From contig CP015606.1 in NCBI GenBank assembly GCA_002284915.1, positions 1,364,001 to 1,428,000 of the forward strand: a DNA stretch of 64,000 nt, given 5' to 3'. This DNA comes from Actinobacteria bacterium IMCC26077. Its GTDB lineage: Bacteria > Actinomycetota > Actinomycetes > Nanopelagicales > Nanopelagicaceae. The notes beneath the pieces are model-generated. The model had not been told where the DNA came from. It did no database searches and worked only from the letters and a program-made list of their open reading frames with translations. The position numbers and the translations under genes were made by a program. Shown here in pieces: positions 25,786-35,715 of the stretch. How positions within the stretch are numbered: the stretch's first letter is position 1; every line of letters begins with the position of its first letter.

Positions 25786-27134
25786 GATTCAACCTGATCT
25801 ATCGCAATCCGACTCTGCGCCATCGAATCTCGCTCTCGGATAGTCACCGCATGATCATCGAGTGATTCGAAATCGATAGTGATACAAAACGGGGTGCCAA
25901 TCTCATCTTGGCGTCGATAACGACGACCAATCGCACCAGCATCATCGAATTCCACGTTCCAATTCTTCCGAAGCGCGGCTGCGAGATCGCGAGCCTTCGG
26001 CGAGAGATCTGCATTGCGAGAGAGTGGTAGTACCGCTGCTTTTACCGGCGCCAGACGTGGATCTAGTCGCATCACAGCGCGCTTTTCCATCTCTCCCTTG
26101 GAATTAGGAGCCTCGTCTTCGGTGAATGCATCCATCATGAAGGTCAGCGCGCATCGATCAACGCCGGCTGCCGGCTCAATGACGTACGGGGTCCAGCGCT
26201 CGTTCTTCTCTTGATTAAAGTAGGTGAGATCTTTACCAGAGGATGCTGAATGTGCTTTGAGATCGAAATCAGTTCGGTTCGCAATACCCTCCAACTCGCC
26301 CCATTCGGTGCCTGCAAATTCAAATTTATATTCGATATCGGCAGTTCGCTTGGAGTAGTGCGAGAGTTTCTCTTTCGGATGTTCATAGATACGCAGTCGG
26401 TCTGGATTGATTCCCAAATCTTTATACCAAGATAACCGGGTGTCGATCCAATATTGATGCCACTCTTCATCGGTACCTGGGACTACGAAGAACTCCATCT
26501 CCATCTGTTCAAACTCCCGCGTACGGAAGATGAAGTTTCCTGGTGTAATCTCATTACGAAATGACTTCCCAATTTGGCCGATACCAAAGGGTGGTTTCTT
26601 TCGCGATGTGGTGAGTACTTGATCGAAATTGATGAAAATTCCCTGCGCAGTCTCTGGGCGCAAGTATGCAAGACCAGATTCATCTTCGACTGGCCCCAAG
26701 AATGTCTTGAGAAGACCAGAGAATTGTTTTGGCACCGTGAACTGACCTTTATTGCCACAGGCAGGGCAATTCACTTCAGTGAGATCTGCAGGCTTGCGAT
26801 TGTGTTTGGCTTCAAAAGCCTCTTCGAGGTGGTCAGCGCGATATCGCTTGTGGCATGAGGTGCACTCGGTCAATGGATCGGAGAAGGTCGCAACGTGCCC
26901 AGATGCCTCCCAGACTTCTCGCGCGAGAATCACACACGAATCAATACCCACGACATCCTCACGACCAGTGACCATCGAACGCCACCATTGCCGTTTGACG
27001 TTGTTCTTCAGTTCAACCCCGAGCGGACCGTAATCCCACGAGGCGCGCAGCCCGCCATAGATTTCACTCGACGGGTAAACAAAGCCTCGACGTTTGGCAA
27101 GGCTCACTATGTTCTCTAAACGATCGGCTGCCAT
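25755..27134 (-). CDS. glyS: glycyl-tRNA synthetase (class II, homodimeric)
   Basis: A 459-residue enzyme charging tRNA-Gly. Seen: [20 protein letters not shown] at the N-terminus, zinc-ribbon cysteines CTSCHKRY and [29 protein letters not shown] (motif 2 region) and [14 protein letters not shown] (motif 3 region), with the anticodon-binding domain after residue 370. The ATG at 27134 is preferred: GGAGAGG is six bases upstream, while the alternative ATG at 27140 abuts it. First gene of a long operon. A 20-base hairpin lies in its leader. Confidence 0.97.
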   Translation of the reverse strand: MAADRLENIVSLAKRRGFVYPSSEIYGGLRASWDYGPLGVELKNNVKRQWWRSMVTGREDVVGIDSCVILAREVWEASGHVATFSDPLTECTSCHKRYRADHLEEAFEAKHNRKPADLTEVNCPACGNKGQFTVPKQFSGLLKTFLGPVEDESGLAYLRPETAQGIFINFDQVLTTSRKKPPFGIGQIGKSFRNEITPGNFIFRTREFEQMEMEFFVVPGTDEEWHQYWIDTRLSWYKDLGINPDRLRIYEHPKEKLSHYSKRTADIEYKFEFAGTEWGELEGIANRTDFDLKAHSASSGKDLTYFNQEKNERWTPYVIEPAAGVDRCALTFMMDAFTEDEAPNSKGEMEKRAVMRLDPRLAPVKAAVLPLSRNADLSPKARDLAAALRKNWNVEFDDAGAIGRRYRRQDEIGTPFCITIDFESLDDHAVTIRERDSMAQSRIAIDQVESWLAPRLLGC

Positions 27135-27166
27135 GGTCATCCTCTCCATCCGGCTGGCTGTCGGCG

Positions 27167-27186
27167 GAGCGCCCATCCTGGCGCTC
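27167..27186 (-). promoter_or_regulatory. hairpin in the glyS 5' leader
   Basis: GAGCGCC and GGCGCTC pair perfectly around a 6-base loop, directly downstream of an AT-rich TATATATA stretch (27187-27195) that may be the glyS -10 region. It has no T-box features. It could modulate transcript start or stability. Confidence 0.35.
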
Positions 27187-27247
27187 ATATATATAAGGGT
27201 ACCGCCAGCCTCGGCCCCGACAGGAGAGGTCGGAGTAGAAAACGCTA

Positions 27248-27276
27248 ATGACAATCATTTTCATTTTTGCTACGCT
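27248..27276 (+). promoter_or_regulatory. promoter of the zip-zur operon
   Basis: ATGACA (-35-like, 27248-27253), 17 bases, then TACGCT (-10, 27271-27276), seven bases before the ATG at 27284; so a leaderless transcript under the Zur box. Confidence 0.6.
27249..27263 (+). promoter_or_regulatory. Zur box upstream of the ZIP transporter gene
   Basis: TGACAATCATTTTCA, an imperfect palindrome matching the actinobacterial Zur consensus TGAAAATGATTTTCA at 12 of 15 positions by eye. It covers the likely -35 and spacer of the promoter, so zinc-loaded Zur should block transcription. Confidence 0.8.
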
Positions 27277-27283
27277 CGCTGCC

Positions 27284-28132
27284 ATGAATCTGCCGATCAT
27301 CCTCGCCGCCCTCACCGCCCTGGCCACTGCCTTGGGTGGACTTCTGGCAATACGTGCAAAAGAGCGACTCCATCTTGTCCTTGGTCTAGCTGCAGGTCTT
27401 CTACTTGGACTCGTTGCCTTCGATCTCATTCCCGAGGTCTTTGCCCATAATGAAAGTGAATTCCTCGGCGCTCCGACAGTTTCGATCGCATTGATTGCCG
27501 GCTTCCTCGCACTTCATCTCTACGAGAAGTTCCTCGGTTCGCATGAGTCAGCGCATGGCGATGATGGACATGAACATAAACACTCGGTCAATGTCGCCGG
27601 CGGTCTAGGCGCGGTTGCGATGGGTGGCCATGTCTTCCTCGATGGTTTGGCGTTAGCGGTTGCGTTCAAAGTCAGCAACCAATTGGGTATTGCGGTCTTT
27701 ATCGCGCTCTTAGTTCATGCATTTAGCGATGGATTAAATACCGTTTCATTACTGATTAAGAGTGGGCATTGGAGCAATCGAGCCAAGTGGCTTCTTGGCG
27801 TCGATACTATTGCGCGCATTTCTGGAGCCACCTTAGGCACAGCAATTACTTTCAGCGAGAGTTTTATTGCGCACTACCTCGCCGCTTTCGCTGGAATCAT
27901 CATTTACCTCGCCACTAGCCACATCCTTCCGGAAGCGCACGCAAAGCGTTCATCGCGCTTAACTTTGGGCGCCACAATCGTTGGAGTGATTGCGATGTGG
28001 GCGATGGTTGCGCTCTTACACAGCACTCATGCACATAATGACCAGCCTCATCAAGAGGATAAATCGCAGGCCATTCCACATGAGCACGGCCACGACGAAA
28101 AGGATCACCACGACGAAGATCACCATGAATAA
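27284..28132 (+). CDS. ZIP-family zinc transporter
   Basis: A 282-residue metal importer with about eight membrane segments. Seen: VAFDLIPEVFAHNE near residue 47, a His-rich loop ESAHGDDGHEHKHS near 90, FLDGLALAVAF near 117 and HAFSDGLNTVS (metal-site helices), and a His/Asp-rich tail HEHGHDEKDHHDEDHHE. The start at 27284 is chosen because an ATG at 27248 lies inside the Zur box and promoter. The zinc assignment rests on the Zur box and the zur gene that overlaps its end by 8 bp. In many actinobacteria this position is held by a ZnuABC importer. Confidence 0.87.
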   Translation: MNLPIILAALTALATALGGLLAIRAKERLHLVLGLAAGLLLGLVAFDLIPEVFAHNESEFLGAPTVSIALIAGFLALHLYEKFLGSHESAHGDDGHEHKHSVNVAGGLGAVAMGGHVFLDGLALAVAFKVSNQLGIAVFIALLVHAFSDGLNTVSLLIKSGHWSNRAKWLLGVDTIARISGATLGTAITFSESFIAHYLAAFAGIIIYLATSHILPEAHAKRSSRLTLGATIVGVIAMWAMVALLHSTHAHNDQPHQEDKSQAIPHEHGHDEKDHHDEDHHE

Positions 28133-28490
28133 ATCGCAACTTAAACTCGTTTCAACCTTGGAGCGAGTTGGTGGTTTTGCCAGCGCACAAGAGCTCTATC
28201 AAATGTTACGAAGAGATGGCGATGGGATCGGCTTGACTACCGTCTATCGTGCCCTGCAATCGCTCCTTGATGACAAGATTGTTGACGTCTTGCGCCGTGC
28301 CGATGGTGAGGCGATCTACCGGCTTTGCGGAGAGGCTCATCACCACCACCTCGTCTGTCGCTCGTGTGGGGCTACCGTTGAGATCGAGGGGAGCTCAGTT
28401 GAGAAGTGGGCTGAGGCGATCTCAGAAGAACATCATTTTCGCGAAGTTGGTCATACGGTCGAGCTCTTTGGCCTCTGTAGTAACTGTTAG
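28125..28490 (+). CDS. zur: Fur-family zinc uptake regulator
   Basis: A 121-residue Fur-family repressor. N-terminal winged helix (ELYQMLRRDGDGIGLTTVYRALQ near residue 25), zinc-site segments HHHHLVCRSCG near 77 and the C-terminal CSNC, both structural-zinc Cys pairs. The ATG at 28125 fits the family start; the longer reading frame runs inside the transporter gene. Overlapping the zinc ZIP gene, next to glyS and uppS as in other actinobacteria, and behind a Zur box, it is best read as Zur regulating its own operon. Confidence 0.9.
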   Translation: MNKSQLKLVSTLERVGGFASAQELYQMLRRDGDGIGLTTVYRALQSLLDDKIVDVLRRADGEAIYRLCGEAHHHHLVCRSCGATVEIEGSSVEKWAEAISEEHHFREVGHTVELFGLCSNC

Positions 28491-28504
28491 TCGATTCCGA
28501 CTAA
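28487..28504. terminator. small two-way hairpin between zur and uppS
   Basis: TTAGTCG-ATTC-CGACTAA, a perfect 7-bp stem with a 4-base loop. Each arm contains the stop codon of one of the two convergent genes. No long U-tract follows, so termination strength is uncertain. Confidence 0.45.
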
Positions 28505-29226
28505 GCCTTGCCGAATCGTCGATCGCGGGCTGCGTAAATCTCAATCGCTTTCCACAATGTCTCTCGGCGCACATCTGGCCAGAGCACGTCTAGGAAAACT
28601 AACTCTGCATAGGCAGATTGCCAGAGTAGAAAGTTACTGATCCGCTCCTCGCCTGAGGAGCGCAAAAAGAGATCAACGTCGCTAGGTATATCCAAGTATT
28701 GAGCGAACTTCTTCTCGGAGACCTTCTCGGGTTTTATCTGCGTTCGCTTGATGTCAGCTGCGAGCTCTAAAGCTGCATCGATAATCTCCGACCGACCACC
28801 ATAGTTCACGCACATATTGAGGGTAAGTACCTTGTTCTTCGCAGTGAGTTGCTCGGCCCGCTCCAACTCCGATGTCACGCTCCCCCATAATCGCCCTGCG
28901 CGCCCTGCCCACCGAACTCGAACACCCATTTCATGCATTTGATCTAATCTTCTTCGAATCACATCGCGATTAAAGCCCATAAGGAACTTCACCTCTTCAG
29001 GTGATCGCTTCCAATTCTCCGTCGAGAAGGCAAATGCGCTTAACTCTTTCACGCCGATTTGAATCGCCCCTTCGACTACATCAAATAGGGCTGCTTCGCC
29101 TGCTTCATGACCTGCGGTACGCGGCAACCCGCGAGCCTTCGCCCATCGCCCATTTCCATCCATCACCACTGCTACATGTTTTGGAATTCGCTCCGGGTTG
29201 ATCTTTGGCATCTCGAACGAGCTCAT
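28501..29226 (-). CDS. uppS: isoprenyl (undecaprenyl) diphosphate synthase
   Basis: A 241-residue cis-prenyltransferase making polyprenyl diphosphate, the lipid carrier for cell-wall synthesis. Seen: [17 protein letters not shown] with the catalytic Asp near residue 22, [22 protein letters not shown] near 71, NYGGRSEI near 140 and the C-terminal [15 protein letters not shown] with FLDVLWPD. Coupled to recO by a 4-bp overlap (29223-29226). Convergent with zur. Confidence 0.95.
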   Translation of the reverse strand: MSSFEMPKINPERIPKHVAVVMDGNGRWAKARGLPRTAGHEAGEAALFDVVEGAIQIGVKELSAFAFSTENWKRSPEEVKFLMGFNRDVIRRRLDQMHEMGVRVRWAGRAGRLWGSVTSELERAEQLTAKNKVLTLNMCVNYGGRSEIIDAALELAADIKRTQIKPEKVSEKKFAQYLDIPSDVDLFLRSSGEERISNFLLWQSAYAELVFLDVLWPDVRRETLWKAIEIYAARDRRFGKA

Positions 29227-29954
29227 ACCCGCTCCACCAGAGGCAGACTTCGTAAGGAGCGCTCTAGATGAAATTGTAAATATGCCGCAACGACGCCACT
29301 TGCCTCACGTTGCACCTTTAATTCACTCTCATCCGTTTCACTCCAGGCGCCTGAAAGTAGCGCTCCCATCAGGTGAAGGGCTTCGGCAGAGACAGTTGCC
29401 GAACCTGATGGGCGGCAATCAACGCACACGCTACCGCCACCAGCTAAAGAGAAGAATCGATGCGGCCCTGGCTTCTCACAACGAAAACAACTCTCTAGCG
29501 ACGGCGCATAGCCGCCCACGGCAAGTGACCTAAGCAAGAACGCATCCAAAATCAGCGATGGTGGATGTTCATCGCGGGCGAGACTTCGCAAAGCGCCGAC
29601 GACGAGTAGGTACTGCTGTTTTGAAGGCTCTTGCTCATTCAAAGTGAAACGCTCAGCGGTCTCAAGAATTGCCGATGCGATGGTCCATTTCTGATAATCA
29701 GCGGAGAGCTCATCACCAAAATTCTCTTTCGAAACCGCTTCGGTGATGATGTCAAAGGTCTTTCCCGTATGAAGCTGGATATCAATCGTGCTCGCCGGTT
29801 CCAGGCGTGCACCGAATTTCGATTTAGTTCGGCGAACTCCTTTGGCGACCGCCCGAATTCGACCGTGCTCGCGAGTGAGCAAGGTGATAATGCGATCGGC
29901 CTCGCCGAGACGGGAGGTACGAATCACCACAGCTTCATCGCGATAGAGGCCCAC
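29223..29954 (-). CDS. recO: DNA repair protein RecO
   Basis: A 243-residue recombination mediator that helps load RecA in the RecFOR pathway. N-terminal OB fold ([21 protein letters not shown] at the start), helical middle, and a zinc-finger-like CFRCEKPG...CVDC near residue 165. The start is GTG at 29954, preceded by TAGCGT and six bases, so recO-uppS is probably a leaderless two-gene transcript. It lies 22 bp after leuA. Confidence 0.93.
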   Translation of the reverse strand: MGLYRDEAVVIRTSRLGEADRIITLLTREHGRIRAVAKGVRRTKSKFGARLEPASTIDIQLHTGKTFDIITEAVSKENFGDELSADYQKWTIASAILETAERFTLNEQEPSKQQYLLVVGALRSLARDEHPPSLILDAFLLRSLAVGGYAPSLESCFRCEKPGPHRFFSLAGGGSVCVDCRPSGSATVSAEALHLMGALLSGAWSETDESELKVQREASGVVAAYLQFHLERSLRSLPLVERV

Positions 29955-29960
29955 GCGAAT

Positions 29961-29966
29961 ACGCTA
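29961..29966 (-). promoter_or_regulatory. -10 box of leaderless recO-uppS promoter
   Basis: TAGCGT on the minus strand, six bases before the GTG start at 29954. Confidence 0.6.
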
Positions 29967-29976
29967 ACTCAAAGCG

Positions 29977-31701
<1,725 letters not shown>

Positions 31702-31703
31702 CT

Positions 31704-31748
31704 AAAAAAGTCGGGGTTGGAATTGCCGGCACGACCTTTACCCGCGAC
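31704..31748 (-). terminator. leuA attenuator terminator
   Basis: On the transcript, GTCGCGGGT (31748-31740) pairs with ACCCCGAC (31717-31710) as an eight-bp stem with one bulge, followed at once by TTTTTT (31709-31704). The 5' arm shares bases with the antiterminator, so the two hairpins exclude each other. It ends just before the leuA ribosome site. Confidence 0.78.
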
Positions 31749-31778
31749 AGGGGCTCCGGCTACTCGGCCCCTTCGCGG
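31742..31778 (-). promoter_or_regulatory. leuA antiterminator hairpin
   Basis: CCGCGAAGGGGC (31778-31767) pairs with GCCCCTGTCGCGG (31754-31742) with a single bulged G and a 12-base loop. The 5' arm lies in the leader peptide just after the Leu codons; the 3' arm overlaps the terminator 5' arm. Confidence 0.75.
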
Positions 31779-31813
31779 CAGCTAAGGAGGAGGCTGCCTT
31801 GAGCGATGAACAT
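31760..31813 (-). CDS. leuA leader peptide (attenuation)
   Basis: A 17-codon reading frame, MFIAQGSLLLSCREGAE then TAG, with three consecutive Leu codons (CTC CTC CTT, 31792-31784). Starts leaderless after TACCCT and six bases. When charged tRNA-Leu is scarce, a ribosome stalled at the first Leu codons would leave the antiterminator arm free; when leucine is plentiful, the ribosome reaches the stop codon and covers it, so the terminator forms. Too short for automatic gene calling. Confidence 0.82.
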   Translation of the reverse strand: MFIAQGSLLLSCREGAE

Positions 31814-31819
31814 AGCTAG

Positions 31820-31849
31820 AGGGTACTACCGAAAGGTTCTAGTGGGCAA
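31820..31849 (-). promoter_or_regulatory. promoter of the leuA leader
   Basis: TTGCCC (-35, 31849-31844), 18 bases, TACCCT (-10, 31825-31820), six bases, then the leader ATG at 31813. The -35 overlaps the end of the TrhA-like gene. Confidence 0.6.
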
Positions 31850-32483
31850 AAACGACGAGGATTGCCGCGATTAGATGGGCTAAGAAGGCAGCTGCAGTGA
31901 AGGAGTGAAAGAGCTCGTGGAAGCCAAACCAGCGCGGTGAGATGTTCGGACGTTTCGTTGCATAGATGATCGCACCTAGTGAATACAAGACTCCTCCAAG
32001 GAGTACCAGGATGAAGATGAGCACGCCACCGGTGCGCAGGAACTCCGGTAGATAAGCAAGGGCTGCCCAACCTAACGCGATATAAGCAATGACATATAAC
32101 CAACGTGGCGCATTGACCCATGCAACGCGAAGAATTGCAGTAGTCACTGCACCACCCCAGACTGCAATGAGCAATACCTTTGCTGAGGAGGGTTCAAGAA
32201 GGAAAATTGCAAAGGGTGTGTAAGTGCCAGCAATCAGAATTGGAATATTGGCATGATCGATACGGCGCCAGACTGCTTTGTACTTCTTACTCCAACCGAC
32301 TCGGTGATAGAGCGCGCTACAGGTAAATAGCGTGACTGCAGTGAGCGTGAAGACGCCAAGAGTTATTCGCCCAGAGAATTCAGAAGCGAGCGTGATTAAA
32401 ACTATTCCGGTCACCAGCGAGATTGGTGACATCACCAGATGGACGATGCCGCGCAACCTGGGAACTTCCATAGGCGCTTTCAT
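31839..32483 (-). CDS. hemolysin III / TrhA-family membrane protein
   Basis: A 214-residue PAQR-like protein with seven predicted membrane segments. Seen: RLRGIVHLVMSPISL near residue 9 (conserved His), CSALYHRVGWS near 58, RRIDHANIPILIAGTYTPF near 76 and the C-terminal FGFHELFHSFTAAAFLAH with metal-type His. Bacterial homologues affect membrane fluidity and lipid metabolism; haemolysis is a historical label. TAGTTT six bases before the ATG indicates a leaderless start. Confidence 0.9.
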   Translation of the reverse strand: MKAPMEVPRLRGIVHLVMSPISLVTGIVLITLASEFSGRITLGVFTLTAVTLFTCSALYHRVGWSKKYKAVWRRIDHANIPILIAGTYTPFAIFLLEPSSAKVLLIAVWGGAVTTAILRVAWVNAPRWLYVIAYIALGWAALAYLPEFLRTGGVLIFILVLLGGVLYSLGAIIYATKRPNISPRWFGFHELFHSFTAAAFLAHLIAAILVVFAH

Positions 32484-32489
32484 CGCCCT

Positions 32490-32495
32490 AAACTA
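32490..32495 (-). promoter_or_regulatory. -10 box of leaderless TrhA-like gene
   Basis: TAGTTT on the minus strand, six bases before the ATG at 32483, in the 20-bp gap after glnA2. Confidence 0.6.
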
Positions 32496-32503
32496 CCGGC
32501 AAA

Positions 32504-33841
32504 TTACAAAGTAGGCAGGTATCGATCTATCTCGTACATGCTCACTTGGCGCTCGTACTCAGCCCACTCAGAGCGCTTGTTCCGTAGCACGTACTCAAAG
32601 ACATGTTCACCGAGAGTTTCGCGGACTAATTTACTAGCAGCCATAGCTGAAATCGCCTCGTTGAGGTCTCGGGGAAGCGGAGTGAAACCGGCTGCGAGCG
32701 CCGCCTCAGGTTCATTGAGATCAACGTGCGGTGCATCGGCGAGCGCATAGCCCTCCTCTATCCCCTTCAATCCCGCGGCAAGAATCACCGCGAAGGCGAG
32801 ATAGGGATTGCACGATGAATCCGGTGATCGCAGTTCAATACGAGTCGAGTTGGGTTTATTCGGTTTGTACATCGGTATTCGCACAAGGGAGTTTCGATTA
32901 TGTGGGCCCCATGAGACAAAAGCCGGGGCTTCACCACCACCATGAAGACGCTTGTAAGAATTGACCCACTGGTTGGTTATCGCACTGTATTCAGGCGCAT
33001 GGCGGAGCAACCCTGCGATGAAGGAGCGACCAGTTGCCGAGAGTTGGAGCGGTGCTCCCTCCTCGTAAAACGCGTTCCGTTCGCCATCAAATAGCGAGAG
33101 ATGGGTGTGCATGCCCGATCCTGGATGTTCGGTGAAGGGTTTTGGCATGAACGATGCATAGAAACCTTGATCGAGGGCAACCTCCTTCACCACCATTTTG
33201 AAGGTCATGATGTTGTCGGCAGTACTCAAAGCATCGGCATCGCGTAAGTCGATCTCTTGTTGCCCAGGAGCGCCTTCGTGATGGCTAAATTCGACGCTGA
33301 TTCCCATCGCTTCCAACATTGTGATTGCTTGGCGGCGGAAATCATTGCCGACAACGCTTGGAGTGTGATCGAAATATCCGCCAGAATCCACTGGAATCGG
33401 CGGCTGACCTTTCTCTGGTTGGTTTTTGAATAGGAAGAATTCAATCTCAGGGTGGGTATAGAAGGTGTAGCCCTTATCTGCAGCTCGTTGCAGGACGCGC
33501 TTAAGAACATTACGTGGATCAGCTGGTGAGGGTGCGCCATCAGGAAGGGTGATGTCGCAGAACATTCGTGCAGCGCCTGGTGATTGTGTCCGCCATGGCA
33601 AGATCGAAAAGGTATTGGGATCTGGCACAACCAACATGTCAGATTCGTGTACTCGCGCAAACCCTTGGATAGCCGATCCATCAAATCCAATACCCTCATC
33701 GAAGGCGCTCTCTAATTCAGCAGGTGCAACTGCGACCGACTTAAGCGTTCCCAATACATCGGTAAACCAGAGACGGACAAAGCGCACGCCGCGCTCTTCC
33801 AAGGTACGAAGGACAAACTCTTGCTGCTTCTGGCGAGTCAT
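32504..33841 (-). CDS. type I glutamine synthetase, GlnA2-like
   Basis: A 445-residue glutamine synthetase joining ammonia to glutamate with ATP. Seen: GFDGSAIQGFARVHESDM near residue 53, HPEIEFFLF near 119, HHEGAPGQQEIDLR near 190, PGSGMHTHLSLFDG near 240 and NSTRIELRSPDSSCNPYLA near 330. The NLYDLPP adenylylation loop of GlnA1 is absent, so control by GlnE is unlikely. The length and lack of that loop resemble mycobacterial GlnA2. ATG at 33841 preferred over a GTG two codons upstream. It lies between nadE and the TrhA gene; nadE needs glutamine, which may be coincidence. Confidence 0.92.
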   Translation of the reverse strand: MTRQKQQEFVLRTLEERGVRFVRLWFTDVLGTLKSVAVAPAELESAFDEGIGFDGSAIQGFARVHESDMLVVPDPNTFSILPWRTQSPGAARMFCDITLPDGAPSPADPRNVLKRVLQRAADKGYTFYTHPEIEFFLFKNQPEKGQPPIPVDSGGYFDHTPSVVGNDFRRQAITMLEAMGISVEFSHHEGAPGQQEIDLRDADALSTADNIMTFKMVVKEVALDQGFYASFMPKPFTEHPGSGMHTHLSLFDGERNAFYEEGAPLQLSATGRSFIAGLLRHAPEYSAITNQWVNSYKRLHGGGEAPAFVSWGPHNRNSLVRIPMYKPNKPNSTRIELRSPDSSCNPYLAFAVILAAGLKGIEEGYALADAPHVDLNEPEAALAAGFTPLPRDLNEAISAMAASKLVRETLGEHVFEYVLRNKRSEWAEYERQVSMYEIDRYLPTL

Positions 33842-33892
33842 GGCCACATCATCCCGCGACTAGGTTTCAGCGAGGTTAACTACCAAGAATCG

Positions 33893-35620
33893 TTAGGGAG
33901 CCCACTTCGAGATGATGGGTAGCCGTCGATCTTTGCCGAAATTACGCGCTGAGACCTTGGTCCCGGGCGGGTATTGGCGCCGCTTATATTCGGCGCGATC
34001 GACCATCTTCATAATTCGGGCAACAAGGGCGGGCTCAAATCCCGCATCCACGATCTGCGCAAATCCATGGTCGAGGGTGACATAGCGGTGCAAGATTCGA
34101 TCCAGAAGCGGGTAATCGGGCAATGAATCCGTATCGCGTTGCCCCGGTCGCAGCTCAGCGCTCGGCTCTTTATTTATGGAGCTCTCAGGAATTGGGGGCA
34201 CCTCGCCACGGGAGAGCGCCAGTTGATTGCGCCAGCGCGCCAACTCCCAGACCGCGCTCTTCCATAGATCCTTGATGGGCGCATATCCGCCGACTGCATC
34301 CCCATAAATTGTCGAATACCCCACGGCAAGCTCACTCTTATTCCCGGTGGCAAGAACAAGGTGCCCCTCTTGATTAGAGATACCCATCAAGGTGGTGCCG
34401 CGAACTCGTGCCTGCAAATTCTCCTCGGCAACGCCGGTGAAACCTAACTTCAACAAGTAAGAGGCGACCATTGGTTCAATCTCAACGACTCGATAATTAA
34501 GGCGCGTTCGCGCAGCGAGATCTGCGGCGTCGGTGAGTGAGTGGCTTGAGGAATATCTGCTCGGCATCCCCACGCCGTAAACCCGCTCGGCTCCGAGGGC
34601 ATCGACGGCAATCGCCGCAACAAGGGCAGAATCAATTCCACCAGAGAGCCCGAGTAGCACCGATGGAAAACCACCTTTTGCGACGTAATCGCGCAAGCCA
34701 GTAACTAGCGCCGACCAGAGCTCGCCACCTCGATCGAGCGCAGGAGCAACTCTCGGCGTCAAGAGTGGATACTCTGCCAATTCACCATCGGTGATCACAA
34801 CATCAGGATTTGATGTACGTAATCTTCCCTGCACATCAACAAGCATCGTTCCCTCGTGAAATTGCGGTGCGCGCGCAAGCACTTCACCCATTGAGTTTGC
34901 TACGAGTGAATCGCCATCAAAGACCAACTCATCCTGGCCACCGACCATATTTACATAGGCAACTGGCGCCGAGATTTCACGAGCGCGCCGGGAAATCAGC
35001 GCCTCGCGCGAATCATCTTTATCACTCTCAAAAGGTGAACCATTTATTACAAGAAGTATCCCCGGATTTCGAGCAGCAATCTCGGGCATAACGCCACCGT
35101 CTTGCCAAATATCTTCGCAGATTGCCAGTGCGATATCGATGCCATGAAGGCGAACCACCAATGTTCCTCTTCCAGGGACGAAATTTCGGAACTCATCGAA
35201 GACGCCGTAATTAGGTAAATGTCTTTTCACATACTTCGCAGAAATTTTTCCTTGATAGATAACTGCTAGCGCATTCTCTGGTGCACCAACGGGTACTCCG
35301 AGGCGAGCATGGGCGCTTTCGTAATCGTTTTGGTCGAGATACCCAATGACGACCACGATATTTCCCATTCCGGCGGCAGCGATATCACTTGCCAATTTCT
35401 CCACGGCAGCGCGACTGGCTTTGCGGAAGTCGCCACGTAAAGCGAGATCTTCCACGGGATAACCAGTAATCATCATCTCCGGAAGGGCGATTATGTGGGC
35501 ACCATCGCGCCACGCGCTCGCGATCGCATCAAATGCGCGCTGGCAATTACCGTTGATATCCCCAACTATGGGGTTGAGCTGCGCCAAGGCCAACCGGAGT
35601 GGACCTTTATCTCCTGCCAT
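33893..35620 (-). CDS. nadE: glutamine-dependent NAD+ synthetase
   Basis: A 575-residue two-domain enzyme completing NAD synthesis. N-terminal nitrilase-type glutaminase with Glu48 (ALPEMMITGYP), Lys132 (VKRHLPNYGVFDE) and Cys168 (LAICEDIW) as catalytic triad; C-terminal synthetase domain with the P-loop LGLSGGIDSALVAAIA near residue 315 and GTTLMGISNQEGHLVLATGNKSE near 415. Starts leaderless after TAGGCT. Divergent from panB. Confidence 0.96.
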   Translation of the reverse strand: MAGDKGPLRLALAQLNPIVGDINGNCQRAFDAIASAWRDGAHIIALPEMMITGYPVEDLALRGDFRKASRAAVEKLASDIAAAGMGNIVVVIGYLDQNDYESAHARLGVPVGAPENALAVIYQGKISAKYVKRHLPNYGVFDEFRNFVPGRGTLVVRLHGIDIALAICEDIWQDGGVMPEIAARNPGILLVINGSPFESDKDDSREALISRRAREISAPVAYVNMVGGQDELVFDGDSLVANSMGEVLARAPQFHEGTMLVDVQGRLRTSNPDVVITDGELAEYPLLTPRVAPALDRGGELWSALVTGLRDYVAKGGFPSVLLGLSGGIDSALVAAIAVDALGAERVYGVGMPSRYSSSHSLTDAADLAARTRLNYRVVEIEPMVASYLLKLGFTGVAEENLQARVRGTTLMGISNQEGHLVLATGNKSELAVGYSTIYGDAVGGYAPIKDLWKSAVWELARWRNQLALSRGEVPPIPESSINKEPSAELRPGQRDTDSLPDYPLLDRILHRYVTLDHGFAQIVDAGFEPALVARIMKMVDRAEYKRRQYPPGTKVSARNFGKDRRLPIISKWAP

Positions 35621-35626
35621 AAGGCG

Positions 35627-35632
35627 AGCCTA
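35627..35632 (-). promoter_or_regulatory. -10 box of leaderless nadE promoter
   Basis: TAGGCT on the minus strand, six bases before the ATG at 35620. Confidence 0.6.
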
Positions 35633-35715
35633 TCCCGAGCGGGAGGAAGTAGGCTTATCGCTCAAGCACAGGGACCAGAGCGCGCGCTTCGGCCTTGAGG
35701 CGTAAGGGGTAACTG

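Noticed and set aside
27167-27186. T-box riboswitch before glyS
   Set aside because: The leader is short and holds only one small hairpin, with no T-box sequence or specifier loop.
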